Assembly (NCBI GenBank): GCA_016213405.1
Contig: JACRAM010000116.1
Span: 123,132 to 187,131 of the forward strand
Source: Bacteroidota bacterium
GTDB lineage: Bacteria; Bacteroidota; Bacteroidia; Palsa-948
DNA: 64,000 nucleotides
Reading direction: 5' to 3'
Shown one piece after another: positions 47,225-53,586 of the stretch. Under the pieces are notes generated by a model. The model did no database searches and was not told where the DNA came from. It saw only the letters and a program-made list of their open reading frames with translations. A program made the position numbers and the translations under genes. The number at the start of each line of letters is the position of its first letter. Within the stretch, counting starts at the first letter, position 1.

Positions 47225-47482
47225 ATGTATAAAGTGTATATTTTACATAGTAAAAAGATAAATAAGTATTACGTTGGTAGTACTCAAGATCTGAATGACA
47301 GATTAAAGAGGCACAATGAAGGACGAAGCGTGTATACAAAAAAGGGTTTACCTTGGGAATTGATGCAACATTTTGATTGTATGACAAAAAGCGAAGCGGT
47401 TCAATTGGAAAACAAAATTAAGAAACGCGGCATGAAAAGATATTTGGAAGATATTAATCGGGGTGTAGCGCAGTCCGGCTAG
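47225..47482 (+). CDS. Small GIY-YIG nuclease between tRNA-Pro copies
   Basis: This 85-residue single-domain nuclease (ATG 47225) has KVYILHS at the N-terminus, YYVGSTQDLNDRLKRHNEG with the catalytic Arg and His, and the Glu of AVQLENKIKKRGMKR. GIY-YIG domains cut DNA with a metal ion. The last residues RGVAQSG and the stop codon (CGGCTAG) are provided by the following tRNA-Pro copy (47459 on). This type of nuclease beside tRNA genes is widespread in Bacteroidota in my memory; homing into tRNA genes is an inference. Confidence 0.88.
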   Translation: MYKVYILHSKKINKYYVGSTQDLNDRLKRHNEGRSVYTKKGLPWELMQHFDCMTKSEAVQLENKIKKRGMKRYLEDINRGVAQSG

Positions 47483-47505
47483 CGCATCTGCTTTGGGAGC
47501 AGAGG
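47455..47505 (+). repeat. attL-like direct repeat: 5' half of tRNA-Pro copy 2
   Basis: 51 bp identical to 54928-54978, starting TAATCGGGGTGTAGCG and ending GGGAGCAGAGG after the anticodon arm. It holds the tRNA-Pro 5' half including the TGG anticodon; the 3' half is replaced by unrelated DNA. It is the left attachment core of the integrated element. Confidence 0.85.
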
Positions 47506-47550
47506 CAGAACAGCCAATTCTCATAGTAGTTACCATCATACCATCATTCT

Positions 47551-47573
47551 ATTTGCATGTCATTTGCAGGTGG
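47551..47573 (+). promoter_or_regulatory. Arm-type integrase sites, left end
   Basis: ATTTGCATGTC followed by ATTTGCAGGTGG: two direct repeats 10-11 bases apart. The same design in the same orientation is at 54828-54851. Tyrosine integrases bind such paired arm sites. The rest of the gap 47574-47829 is AT-rich and I see no gene in it. Confidence 0.55.
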
Positions 47574-47829
47574 AAGCTTGGTTAATATTGTTTTTTATTT
47601 TTATAAGGGGTTAAAGAACCTATTACGTGAGTTTTCAGAGGACGTGATCGTTATCCCTCTACGATGATTTAATCAGCAGGGAAGCCCATGAATGATGCTC
47701 CAGCACCTAATTAATCCCTTTATCATTCTCATGAATGAAAACTTCAATAGCTTTTGTGTTATCTAATCTTATAAGTCCTCTTGTATCGGGTTTTAGATTT
47801 AGTATACGTATTCAGGATTCCGGCTACTT

Positions 47830-48882
47830 TTAAAAATGAATACTCAGTTGATTATATCGGGTTGCTACCAGATAGTCCATGAAAGGAATAAGACGTTCCT
47901 CTGTATGGAATTCTGGGAATGTCTTTTCCCACACAGCTTTATTCAGGTATAACACATCCATATCCCAGAAATTGTTGAATTGAATCACTAGATCAATATT
48001 CCATTTCCCATTCCCAAACATTGAGATCGGAAATTTATCTAACCTATTCCGAAATGTGGAAAGAATATCAGAATCCCATTCAATACTCATGTTATAACTA
48101 ATGCTCCTGCCTGTTGTAGCGGTTTTTCCTTTTGCATCCGGAAAATCCATTGTCCAATCAATTTTATGTTCAAACTTTTTGAGCAATTCCAAATCCCATG
48201 GAATACTTTCATTTCTTCCTAATGCTGTCCAATTCCATTGATCAATATATTTTTCAATGAGGGCTGCAGACCATGGAAGCAGAATGTTATGACTCAACCA
48301 GTACCAGTTTGTATCCTGAGCATTTAAAATTTCTTTAGGATACTGAAATTGCAACTCCTTATGTTTGCTGAACTCTTGCGCATCTCTTTCAACTTCATCA
48401 CTGAATTTTTGATTTTCCGCACTTACATTATTAAAATCTTTGGAGCACCTATCGAGATAGTCCTCAAAATATGGATATAGTCTGCTGTAATAATATTTTC
48501 TTATGGTTGGATTGCACATTACACATGTGTTCTGAGCCAGCAATTCCCATGACCATAAGTTTTCATAGCGTTGCAAGAATTCTATAGTCCATGGAAGAGA
48601 TTCATTACAACAGAGTTCAAAAATATTTTCCTCTCGAAATAAGAATTCTTTAAATTCTTTCACAATTTCTATGCTCCATTCTATGCTTTCGTTGGAAACA
48701 ATCTTATCCCACTTCAGTATGGTTTTATATTGTCTTAATTGCGAATGTTTGAAGCCATACCGGAAGCTTACTATATCCCAAAAGAAGTTTTCATTTTTCA
48801 GGAAAAAATGTTTTTTCTTTTGTAAATCAGATGTGGACATTGCAGGAGGTGAAAGATTGGTTGACATAAATTTTTCTTTCAC
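47830..48882 (-). CDS. Unknown protein with Trp-rich ~33-residue repeats
   Basis: This 350-residue soluble protein has at least four degenerate repeats with the pattern N-x-S-I/L-P/E-W ... L-x-x-F/Y ... W-x-W-x-x-L: NESIEWSIEIVKEFKEFLF, NESLPWTIEFLQRYENLWSW, NILLPWSAALIEKYIDQWNW, NESIPWDLELLKKFEHKIDW and NMSIEWDSDILSTFRNR. The spacing suggests a helical-repeat solenoid, perhaps a binding scaffold. No catalytic motif, signal peptide or membrane segment is visible. ATG at 48882 or ATG at 48867 (MSTNLS) could be the start. Function unknown; it is the largest cargo gene of the element besides the integrase. Confidence 0.7.
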   Translation of the reverse strand: MKEKFMSTNLSPPAMSTSDLQKKKHFFLKNENFFWDIVSFRYGFKHSQLRQYKTILKWDKIVSNESIEWSIEIVKEFKEFLFREENIFELCCNESLPWTIEFLQRYENLWSWELLAQNTCVMCNPTIRKYYYSRLYPYFEDYLDRCSKDFNNVSAENQKFSDEVERDAQEFSKHKELQFQYPKEILNAQDTNWYWLSHNILLPWSAALIEKYIDQWNWTALGRNESIPWDLELLKKFEHKIDWTMDFPDAKGKTATTGRSISYNMSIEWDSDILSTFRNRLDKFPISMFGNGKWNIDLVIQFNNFWDMDVLYLNKAVWEKTFPEFHTEERLIPFMDYLVATRYNQLSIHF

Positions 48883-48902
48883 ATATAGGGTTAAGTGTAC
48901 TG

Positions 48903-49112
48903 TTACTCTCTTACAGGTTCGGGATTATTATCATCACCATCTCCACAAACTCCGCAACTGTGATCTTTATCACTACAGTATTCACATCGGGAACAATCAG
49001 TGCACACTGAGCAATCTTTTTCTCCTGTGCATTTATTGCTCCTGTGACTATTACATGAAATGAATCCTATAAAAAGAATCATAGAGAACAGCATAAATAA
49101 TTTTATTTTCAT
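48903..49112 (-). CDS. Small Cys-rich lipoprotein
   Basis: From ATG 49112 the product has 69 residues. The N-terminus is a lipoprotein signal (LFMLFSMILFIGFISC, lipid-anchor Cys at about residue 19). The mature part has nine further Cys in 45 residues with CTGEKDCSVCTDCSRCEYC spacing, ending in an acidic tail (DGDDNNPEPVRE). The pattern suggests metal binding or disulfide knots on the membrane surface. An earlier ATG at 49133 would add MKQSSKQ. The gene lies 20 bases upstream of the Trp-repeat gene on the same strand. Confidence 0.65.
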   Translation of the reverse strand: MKIKLFMLFSMILFIGFISCNSHRSNKCTGEKDCSVCTDCSRCEYCSDKDHSCGVCGDGDDNNPEPVRE

Positions 49113-49160
49113 TTGCTTGCTGCTTTGTTTCATTATTAACGTAACAGTTGAGGATTAATG

Positions 49161-49421
49161 CTAATCAATGTTCCAAATATTATCGCTATCTCCTTCTAAA
49201 AAATCATCACAGAAACTGTCACGATAAAATTTCTCAGAATCAATTTCATACTGTCTTTCAGATGGATCGTAATGTTCAATATTTTTTCTTTCTTCTTTTA
49301 GAATTGTTTCGTTTTTTTCAGCAATCAACCAATTCTCATCTTTTGTTTCATTGTATTTTTTCTTGAAAAAACTTCCAAATACAGATGGAGCCTGCTCACA
49401 TAATGATCTTTCTTTGTCCAA
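49161..49421 (-). CDS. Small acidic hypothetical protein
   Basis: An 86-residue frame opening with TTG at 49421; there is no internal Met. It is rich in Glu, Asp and Lys (ETILKEERKNIEHYDPSERQ, DSFCDDFLEGDSDNIW). Its 5' end abuts the left arm of a 23-bp inverted repeat (49425-49447), so it could be the 3' remnant of a gene cut by a rearrangement. No family recognised. Confidence 0.45.
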   Translation of the reverse strand: MDKERSLCEQAPSVFGSFFKKKYNETKDENWLIAEKNETILKEERKNIEHYDPSERQYEIDSEKFYRDSFCDDFLEGDSDNIWNID

Positions 49422-49424
49422 ATT

Positions 49425-49447
49425 AGCACCTTTTAAGATTAAGGAAA
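49425..49447 (+). repeat. Left arm of 23-bp perfect inverted repeat
   Basis: AGCACCTTTTAAGATTAAGG plus AAA, matched exactly by its complement at 49881-49903. The right arm encodes APFKIKE inside the 109-residue gene. The left arm is read in the same frame by the + strand, continuing NKADYKKAFITAHN to a stop at 49587. Confidence 0.85.
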
Positions 49448-49583
49448 ATAAAGCAGATTACAAAAAAGCATTTATAACAGCACACAATACGATTGTTGAT
49501 ATACAAAAAAGAAGAATATCTACAAATGAAATATTAAAAAGAACAAATAGATATTTTAAAAGATTGTCTAAAATAAATGTGCA

Positions 49584-49853
49584 TTAATATACATATACCC
49601 AAATGGTATTAGTACCACCGCCACCGCCACCTTTCATTTTTTTAGCAAGGAAATATTTTTCTATTGCTCTTGCAATAACCGCATTGCTGGTTTTCCATGC
49701 TCTCCATTTTTCTGGATGCCTATGTGCCTGTTTTCTTTTATTCGGAGTTTTAGTAACACCAATATACCAATTCTCATATCCCCAAAAATATTTCAAAAAT
49801 GATTTTCTTCGGATATGGGATTCTATGCTTTTAATAATTTGTTGCTTCGTCAT
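49584..49853 (-). CDS. GIY-YIG-like small protein
   Basis: This 89-residue protein carries WYIGVTKTPNKRKQAHRHPE, which matches the YIGxTxxxxxRxxxH part of GIY-YIG nucleases, preceded by WGYENW in place of a clean GIY. The C-terminus is KYFLAKKMKGGGGGGTNTIW then VYVY. The Gly run is a feature of a Bacteroidota family I have seen but cannot name. It overlaps the upstream 109-residue gene by 23 bases in another frame, so translation is likely coupled. It lies inside the 23-bp inverted repeats. Confidence 0.6.
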   Translation of the reverse strand: MTKQQIIKSIESHIRRKSFLKYFWGYENWYIGVTKTPNKRKQAHRHPEKWRAWKTSNAVIARAIEKYFLAKKMKGGGGGGTNTIWVYVY

Positions 49854-50160
49854 AAAAATAGTTTTTCACAAATATACATATTTCCTTAATCTTAAAAGGT
49901 GCTTCCAAATTTTCATCAAAGGCAAAATAATTCCCTTTCATGGACTTTTTCAGCCTGATTACTTTCCCGCAGTAGTAGTATGTTGGAAATAAGGGGATGT
50001 CATTTTTCCCGTCAGGATCAACTGTGAGATAATCTCCTCTTGATGCTTTGTAATCACGCAATAAAGCGTAAGAGCCTTTTATCCAATAGATAAAAAGGGT
50101 TTTACCATTCTTTTTTGTACAAGAACGTTTGAATTCCCCAGTTAAAATTTCCGTTGCCAT
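49831..50160 (-). CDS. Hypothetical protein with C-terminus in an inverted repeat
   Basis: This 109-residue protein (MATEILTGEFKRSCTKKNGK start) looks beta-rich (TLFIYWIKGSYALLRDY, DIPLFPTYYYCGKVIRLKKS). No family recognised. Its codons for APFKIKE lie in the right inverted-repeat arm (49881-49903). Flipping the DNA between the arms would replace its last 16 residues by a 46-residue basic tail read now on the other strand. Confidence 0.6.
   Translation of the reverse strand: MATEILTGEFKRSCTKKNGKTLFIYWIKGSYALLRDYKASRGDYLTVDPDGKNDIPLFPTYYYCGKVIRLKKSMKGNYFAFDENLEAPFKIKEICIFVKNYFYDEATNY
49881..49903 (-). repeat. Right arm of 23-bp perfect inverted repeat
   Basis: Exact complement of 49425-49447, 433 bases away, located in the 3' part of the 109-residue gene. 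A weaker relative (CATTCTTAAAAGGTTTAG) sits at 50959-50975 upstream of the next gene. Confidence 0.85.
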
Positions 50161-50195
50161 TACTGTCTCAGCTATTCATCTTCTGAGGTTAATTC

Positions 50196-50960
50196 CTAAT
50201 CCAGTTCCTGAACAGCTATCTCCCGTGCAATTGCTTCTTTGATAATCTTGTTTGAGGATGTGATGAAATAGTTCAACTCTTTATAGAACCGGATCATTTC
50301 TTTATCTTTATTCTCAGATTTTTCAAACTCCGCATATAAATCATCTAGATAATATTCATTAGTTTGTGCTCCATCTTTAATACTATTTGTCGTTACAGTC
50401 ATCTGAAATCCTTTTATCTTTAATTGATATTGATTTTTATTTATCAATATAAGTTCCAATCTACATTTTAACTGTTGAGATAGAGTTTGTTTTTTAAAAG
50501 CATTAATAAGATTTGGGTAGAGAACTTTTGGAGGAATTGTTATCATTATTTGTCCAGTCAAAGTATCATTACCATTGGGCTGACAACATGATTTGAATAC
50601 TGGCGATTTGCATATTGGAGATGTCGATGAAAATGATTGATTCACTACAGCACCTAAAGAATATCCTAGCCTTGCCCAAGGATTATTTTTTTGTTGACTT
50701 AATTCATGGCATTTAGCCCCGATTTGTTTCATAATTGGATAATAGTCAGAAGTAGTACTTGTCATTGATAAATATTCGCATAATTCTTTCTTTTTATTAT
50801 TTAATGTCTCATCAAAGACATAATAAATAAAACCATTTTTTGTTGGTAGCTTCCATTCTGAATCGCTTTCTTCTGTAGTAATACCGGTGGTTTTGTCACT
50901 CTTAAAAGATGTGCTGAAGATCATTCCGGACAAACATAATAGGTAGATTATTTTTTCCAT
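50196..50960 (-). CDS. Exported hypothetical protein
   Basis: This 254-residue protein has a short signal peptide (KIIYLLCLSGMIFSTSF, residues 2-19). The body has four or five Cys in the middle (SPICKSPVFKSCCQPNG) and a helical C-terminus (NKIIKEAIAREIAVQELD). No family recognised. Its promoter region is shared, divergently, with the XRE regulator, and a perfect palindrome lies between them. Confidence 0.6.
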   Translation of the reverse strand: MEKIIYLLCLSGMIFSTSFKSDKTTGITTEESDSEWKLPTKNGFIYYVFDETLNNKKKELCEYLSMTSTTSDYYPIMKQIGAKCHELSQQKNNPWARLGYSLGAVVNQSFSSTSPICKSPVFKSCCQPNGNDTLTGQIMITIPPKVLYPNLINAFKKQTLSQQLKCRLELILINKNQYQLKIKGFQMTVTTNSIKDGAQTNEYYLDDLYAEFEKSENKDKEMIRFYKELNYFITSSNKIIKEAIAREIAVQELD

Positions 50961-51012
50961 TCTTAAAAGGTTTAGTGATTAAGATTGAACAAAAGTAAGT
51001 TTTATTTCAACA

Positions 51013-51030
51013 GTTACCATTAATGGTAAC
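51013..51030. promoter_or_regulatory. Perfect palindrome GTTACCATTAATGGTAAC, probable XRE operator
   Basis: 18-bp perfect palindrome in the 118-bp divergent gap between the exported protein gene and the XRE regulator. Palindromes of this length are typical operators of dimeric HTH regulators, so self-regulation and control of the minus-strand gene are likely. Confidence 0.65.
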
Positions 51031-51078
51031 CAATTTCTTCTTGTAATACCTCTCTTTGTATTGTTATAATAATTAGCA

Positions 51079-51324
51079 ATGACTGAAAAAGAGGAAAGAC
51101 TACGGAAGGAAAATATCCGGAAGAAATTTGGCAAGCACATTAGAAAACTGCGTCAGGATAGGAAGATTTCTGCTGTGGAGTTGGCAAGTAGTAGTAATAT
51201 GGAAAAATCCCATTTTTCTAGACTGGAAAACGGTGGAACTATGCCTACTCTGTATACTCTGATTAAAATATCTGAAGCTCTTGAGATTCCATTTGATCAG
51301 CTGCTAAAGGAGTTCAAGATTTGA
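51079..51324 (+). CDS. XRE-family transcription regulator
   Basis: This 81-residue protein is almost only a helix-turn-helix domain: FGKHIRKLRQDRKISAVELA, then SNMEKSHFSRLENGGTMPTL as recognition helix and YTLIKISEALEIPFDQLLKE. It should bind DNA as a dimer and probably controls the element's genes. The palindrome at 51013-51030 lies 48 bases upstream. Confidence 0.88.
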   Translation: MTEKEERLRKENIRKKFGKHIRKLRQDRKISAVELASSSNMEKSHFSRLENGGTMPTLYTLIKISEALEIPFDQLLKEFKI

Positions 51325-51388
51325 AACAAGTTTTTAGTTCTGGTCAACTTGAAAAAACAACAGTTGGATTACTCCTGACCTGTTGTGT

Positions 51389-51482
51389 TGAGGAATAGCC
51401 GGAGGTTGTCCTAAGCTTTAACATGATGTGGTGATGACCGCCTGCACCCTCTGAGGGCACCATGCTTCCTCTTTTATTTTTT
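51389..51482 (+). terminator. Branched hairpin followed by a T-rich stretch
   Basis: GAGGAA (51390-51395) pairs with TTCCTC (51466-51471), enclosing AGGA/TCCT (51391-51412) and TGGTG/CACCA-type pairing (51429-51462). TTTTATTTTTTTTATGG follows at once. It fits a complex intrinsic terminator after the XRE gene or the end of a small RNA. Confidence 0.4.
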
Positions 51483-51592
51483 TTATGGGTTAACAGACTT
51501 ATTGGAAAACTGATTCTTAATTCTTAAACTTCATTTCTAAACTTTTTAAGTTTACTCTTCATAAAGATTCTGGTATCTTTCCTTTGGCTGTT

Positions 51593-52533
51593 GTGTGCCC
51601 TTCTGCGTGAGGGGAAAATTATGGGAGCTTTAGAGCCATTGCAAATGGCGGAAGCGACCTACCTATGGCAAGGAGATATTCAGTTATCATAGAATAAAAA
51701 CTATATCTCCTTGTAATTTTACCCCACAGGGCACGCAAGACTGGACAAGCAGTTTTACCGGAAACATGCTGACTGAATGAAGCTGTAAGCATGTCCAGCA
51801 AAGCGGACAAACTGGAAGTGAAATGTAGGAGGCTTGTTGAGGATAAAACAAAGCTTGTCAGGAGCTTCCAATAGGAGAGTGAAAATCATGCCAAGATGCA
51901 TAGCACCCGAAGGGCATTACATGTGTTGGTTGCTCAAACATGAACACACAGAAATAACAACCAACTCTTGTAATGTCTTGGCAATGATTTTTGTTCTCTC
52001 CTATTTAGAAGCGGATACCATATTCCACCTGCTTTATAAATCTTCCTGTAATGAACAGTACCCTACATGGAGAAGAATCTTCCGGCTGAGTTTATCCAAT
52101 TCTGTTCCTGTAGAAGATTTATAAAACCGAGAAAAGGATTCTACTGCCTTATGAACTGTTATCTCTGGTTGAGTCTGCGGTTCTCCGTCCTGACCTGAGG
52201 CTACATAGTAGAAACCATCCATTGGATGATGTTGCCCCATGTCAACTTTGCAGATAATTACTTCCGTTGGAATCATAGTAAAGTTTTATAGTTCACTAAA
52301 TTTGTGGGTTAATTAGGAAGAATTACTCTCAGGATATAACGGATGGCAGGGGGAACAAGGAAGACTTTTTATACCCCGCTGGATGACTGGGGGGGAGGTG
52401 TCAGAATCTGGAATACACTATGTGGGGGTATTCTTATAGCCATAACTGTATATTATATACGGCATATAAAAACTGAATTATGGAGGTTACGATAAAAAGC
52501 TTATGAGTAGGATCACTCCACAGACTCTGGCAC
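51593..52533 (+). ncRNA. Candidate large structured RNA
   Basis: No convincing gene covers this stretch. Helix I: GTGTGCCC (51593) with GGGCACGC (51729), continued by GGGGAAAATT/AATTTTACCCC with one bulged A, enclosing ATGGG/CCTAT, a GCCATT-GCA-AATGGC hairpin and CAAGGAGATAT/ATATCTCCTTG. Helix II: 51864-52012, about 45 pairs in six blocks (5, 10, 8, 7, 7 and 8 bp). Helix III: TTTATAAATCTTC/GAAGATTTATAAA (52033-52125) with GAACAG/CTGTTC inside. Helix IV: GTGTCAGAATCTG/CAGACTCTGGCAC (52398-52533) with CTGTATA/TATACGG inside. Several pairs are G-U on the + strand and would be A-C on the other, which favours + strand transcription. No RNA family is recognised. Confidence 0.5.
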
Positions 52534-52602
52534 TCACATTGTCAATAAAATTCTAAATCTTTTATTTGGAAATTCACAGACACTGTATACCTTTGTGCTA
52601 AT

Positions 52603-52971
52603 GAGAATAAGTTTCTTTCTAAGCATAAAGAGTAGGTTCTTCCTGCTCCAATCATCTGACCGGATTTTCCGGTACTAAGTATCCAAAGTAAGTTCTCCTA
52701 CTAAGATTCCTCTTATAAGTATTAACCTATGGAATAACTAAGTTCTTACTATTAATCCCATATAGAATCAATCTCTATAGAAAAATCTATCTCGTACCAA
52801 AAAGAATAGTACTACTGAGTTAATAACTCATCTAGGTCTACTATACTACTACTATTAAGAGTAATAATAAGACTCAGTCACAACCCAAGGTTTTAAATTT
52901 CACATTTTTTGTGAGATTTTCATAGTATAATAATAAGTAAAACATATACCCACGGTACAACATAGTTGTAC
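52603..52971. repeat. Cluster of small hairpins, origin-like
   Basis: Short hairpins around a GTTCTTCC or AGTTCT core lie in a row: AATAAGTTTCTTTCT (52605), AGTAGGTTCTTCCTGCT (52632), ACCGGATTTTCCGGT (52659-52673, perfect), AGTAAGTTCTCCTACT (52687) and ACTAAGTTCTTACTAT (52737). Further on are TGAGTTAATAACTCA (52816), AAATTTCACA/TGTGAGATTT (52895-52918) and the perfect GTACAAC-ATA-GTTGTAC (52955-52971). The last is 18 bases before the possible replication gene. The arrangement suggests an origin or operator region. The stretch 52534-52602 shows nothing. Confidence 0.45.
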
Positions 52972-52989
52972 AAATAACAACAACTAATT

Positions 52990-53526
52990 ATGACCATAAG
53001 CACGAAAAAAATCAGAACAACTTTTTCAAAACCCAAAACTAAAATGTCAGTATCCTATCTTGCAGGACAATTTATAGATGCCGAGGGGATTATTTCTCAA
53101 AAATTTACATGGACGTGGGTCAGCAGGGGTTATGTAAAACGGTATTTTAACCACATGCAAATTACCTCTAAGCTAAGACCTAGAACAAGATTACTTTTAG
53201 ATTTTATAACTGAAAAAATGGATAAGTTTAATGCAATACAGAACTCCAAAATTCTTCAAAATAATTTTATCACGTTACTAGAAAAGTCCTGTGGGATAAA
53301 ACCTAAATCAAAATCTTTTATACACAAAGGGTTTCAGGAATTAAAAAAGTCCGGGATTCTTCTGTATGATGATTCGCCTGAAATGAAAGGAATTTACATT
53401 GTAAACCCAAAATATTATTATAGGGGTTCTGATAAATCAAGAAAAGTTTTAATTACTAATCTTTCGAGTAAATTATGGAAAATGAAAAATGATAATAATT
53501 ACAATCACCTTATTGATAAAAAGTAG
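52990..53526 (+). CDS. Possible plasmid-type replication initiator (winged helix)
   Basis: This 178-residue basic protein has a helical core (LDFITEKMDKFNAIQNSKIL), a possible recognition part (FIHKGFQELKKSGILLYDD) and YIVNPKYYYRGSDKSRKVLI, reminiscent of the end of RepL-type or other winged-helix initiators where an NP-x(3-4)-RG motif occurs. The match is weak and from memory. A hairpin cluster directly upstream fits either an origin or an operator. If not a replication protein it could be a DNA-binding regulator. It converges with the integrase gene on a shared terminator. Confidence 0.45.
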   Translation: MTISTKKIRTTFSKPKTKMSVSYLAGQFIDAEGIISQKFTWTWVSRGYVKRYFNHMQITSKLRPRTRLLLDFITEKMDKFNAIQNSKILQNNFITLLEKSCGIKPKSKSFIHKGFQELKKSGILLYDDSPEMKGIYIVNPKYYYRGSDKSRKVLITNLSSKLWKMKNDNNYNHLIDKK

Positions 53527-53546
53527 CAGGACTTCTTTCATCAAGA

Positions 53547-53586
53547 AAAATAAAGCAAGAGACAATCAAATCTCTTGCTTTATTTT
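53547..53586. terminator. Bidirectional terminator between rep-like gene and integrase
   Basis: 16-bp perfect stem AAAATAAAGCAAGAGA (53547-53562) with its complement (53571-53586) around an 8-base loop. A- and T-runs at the base suit both directions. The stem overlaps the last codons of the integrase (KIKQEI). Confidence 0.8.

Noticed and set aside
51593..52130. Group II intron, because of the GTGTG start and long helices
   Set aside because: No domain V hairpin (AGC ... GTT type) and no reverse transcriptase or maturase anywhere in the element.
51593..52130. Retron msr-msd
   Set aside because: Long hairpins are present but no reverse transcriptase gene lies nearby.
51834..52276. Overlapping short ORFs on both strands in the element
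   Set aside because: They coincide with the paired arms of helices II and III and lack recognisable domains or start signals.
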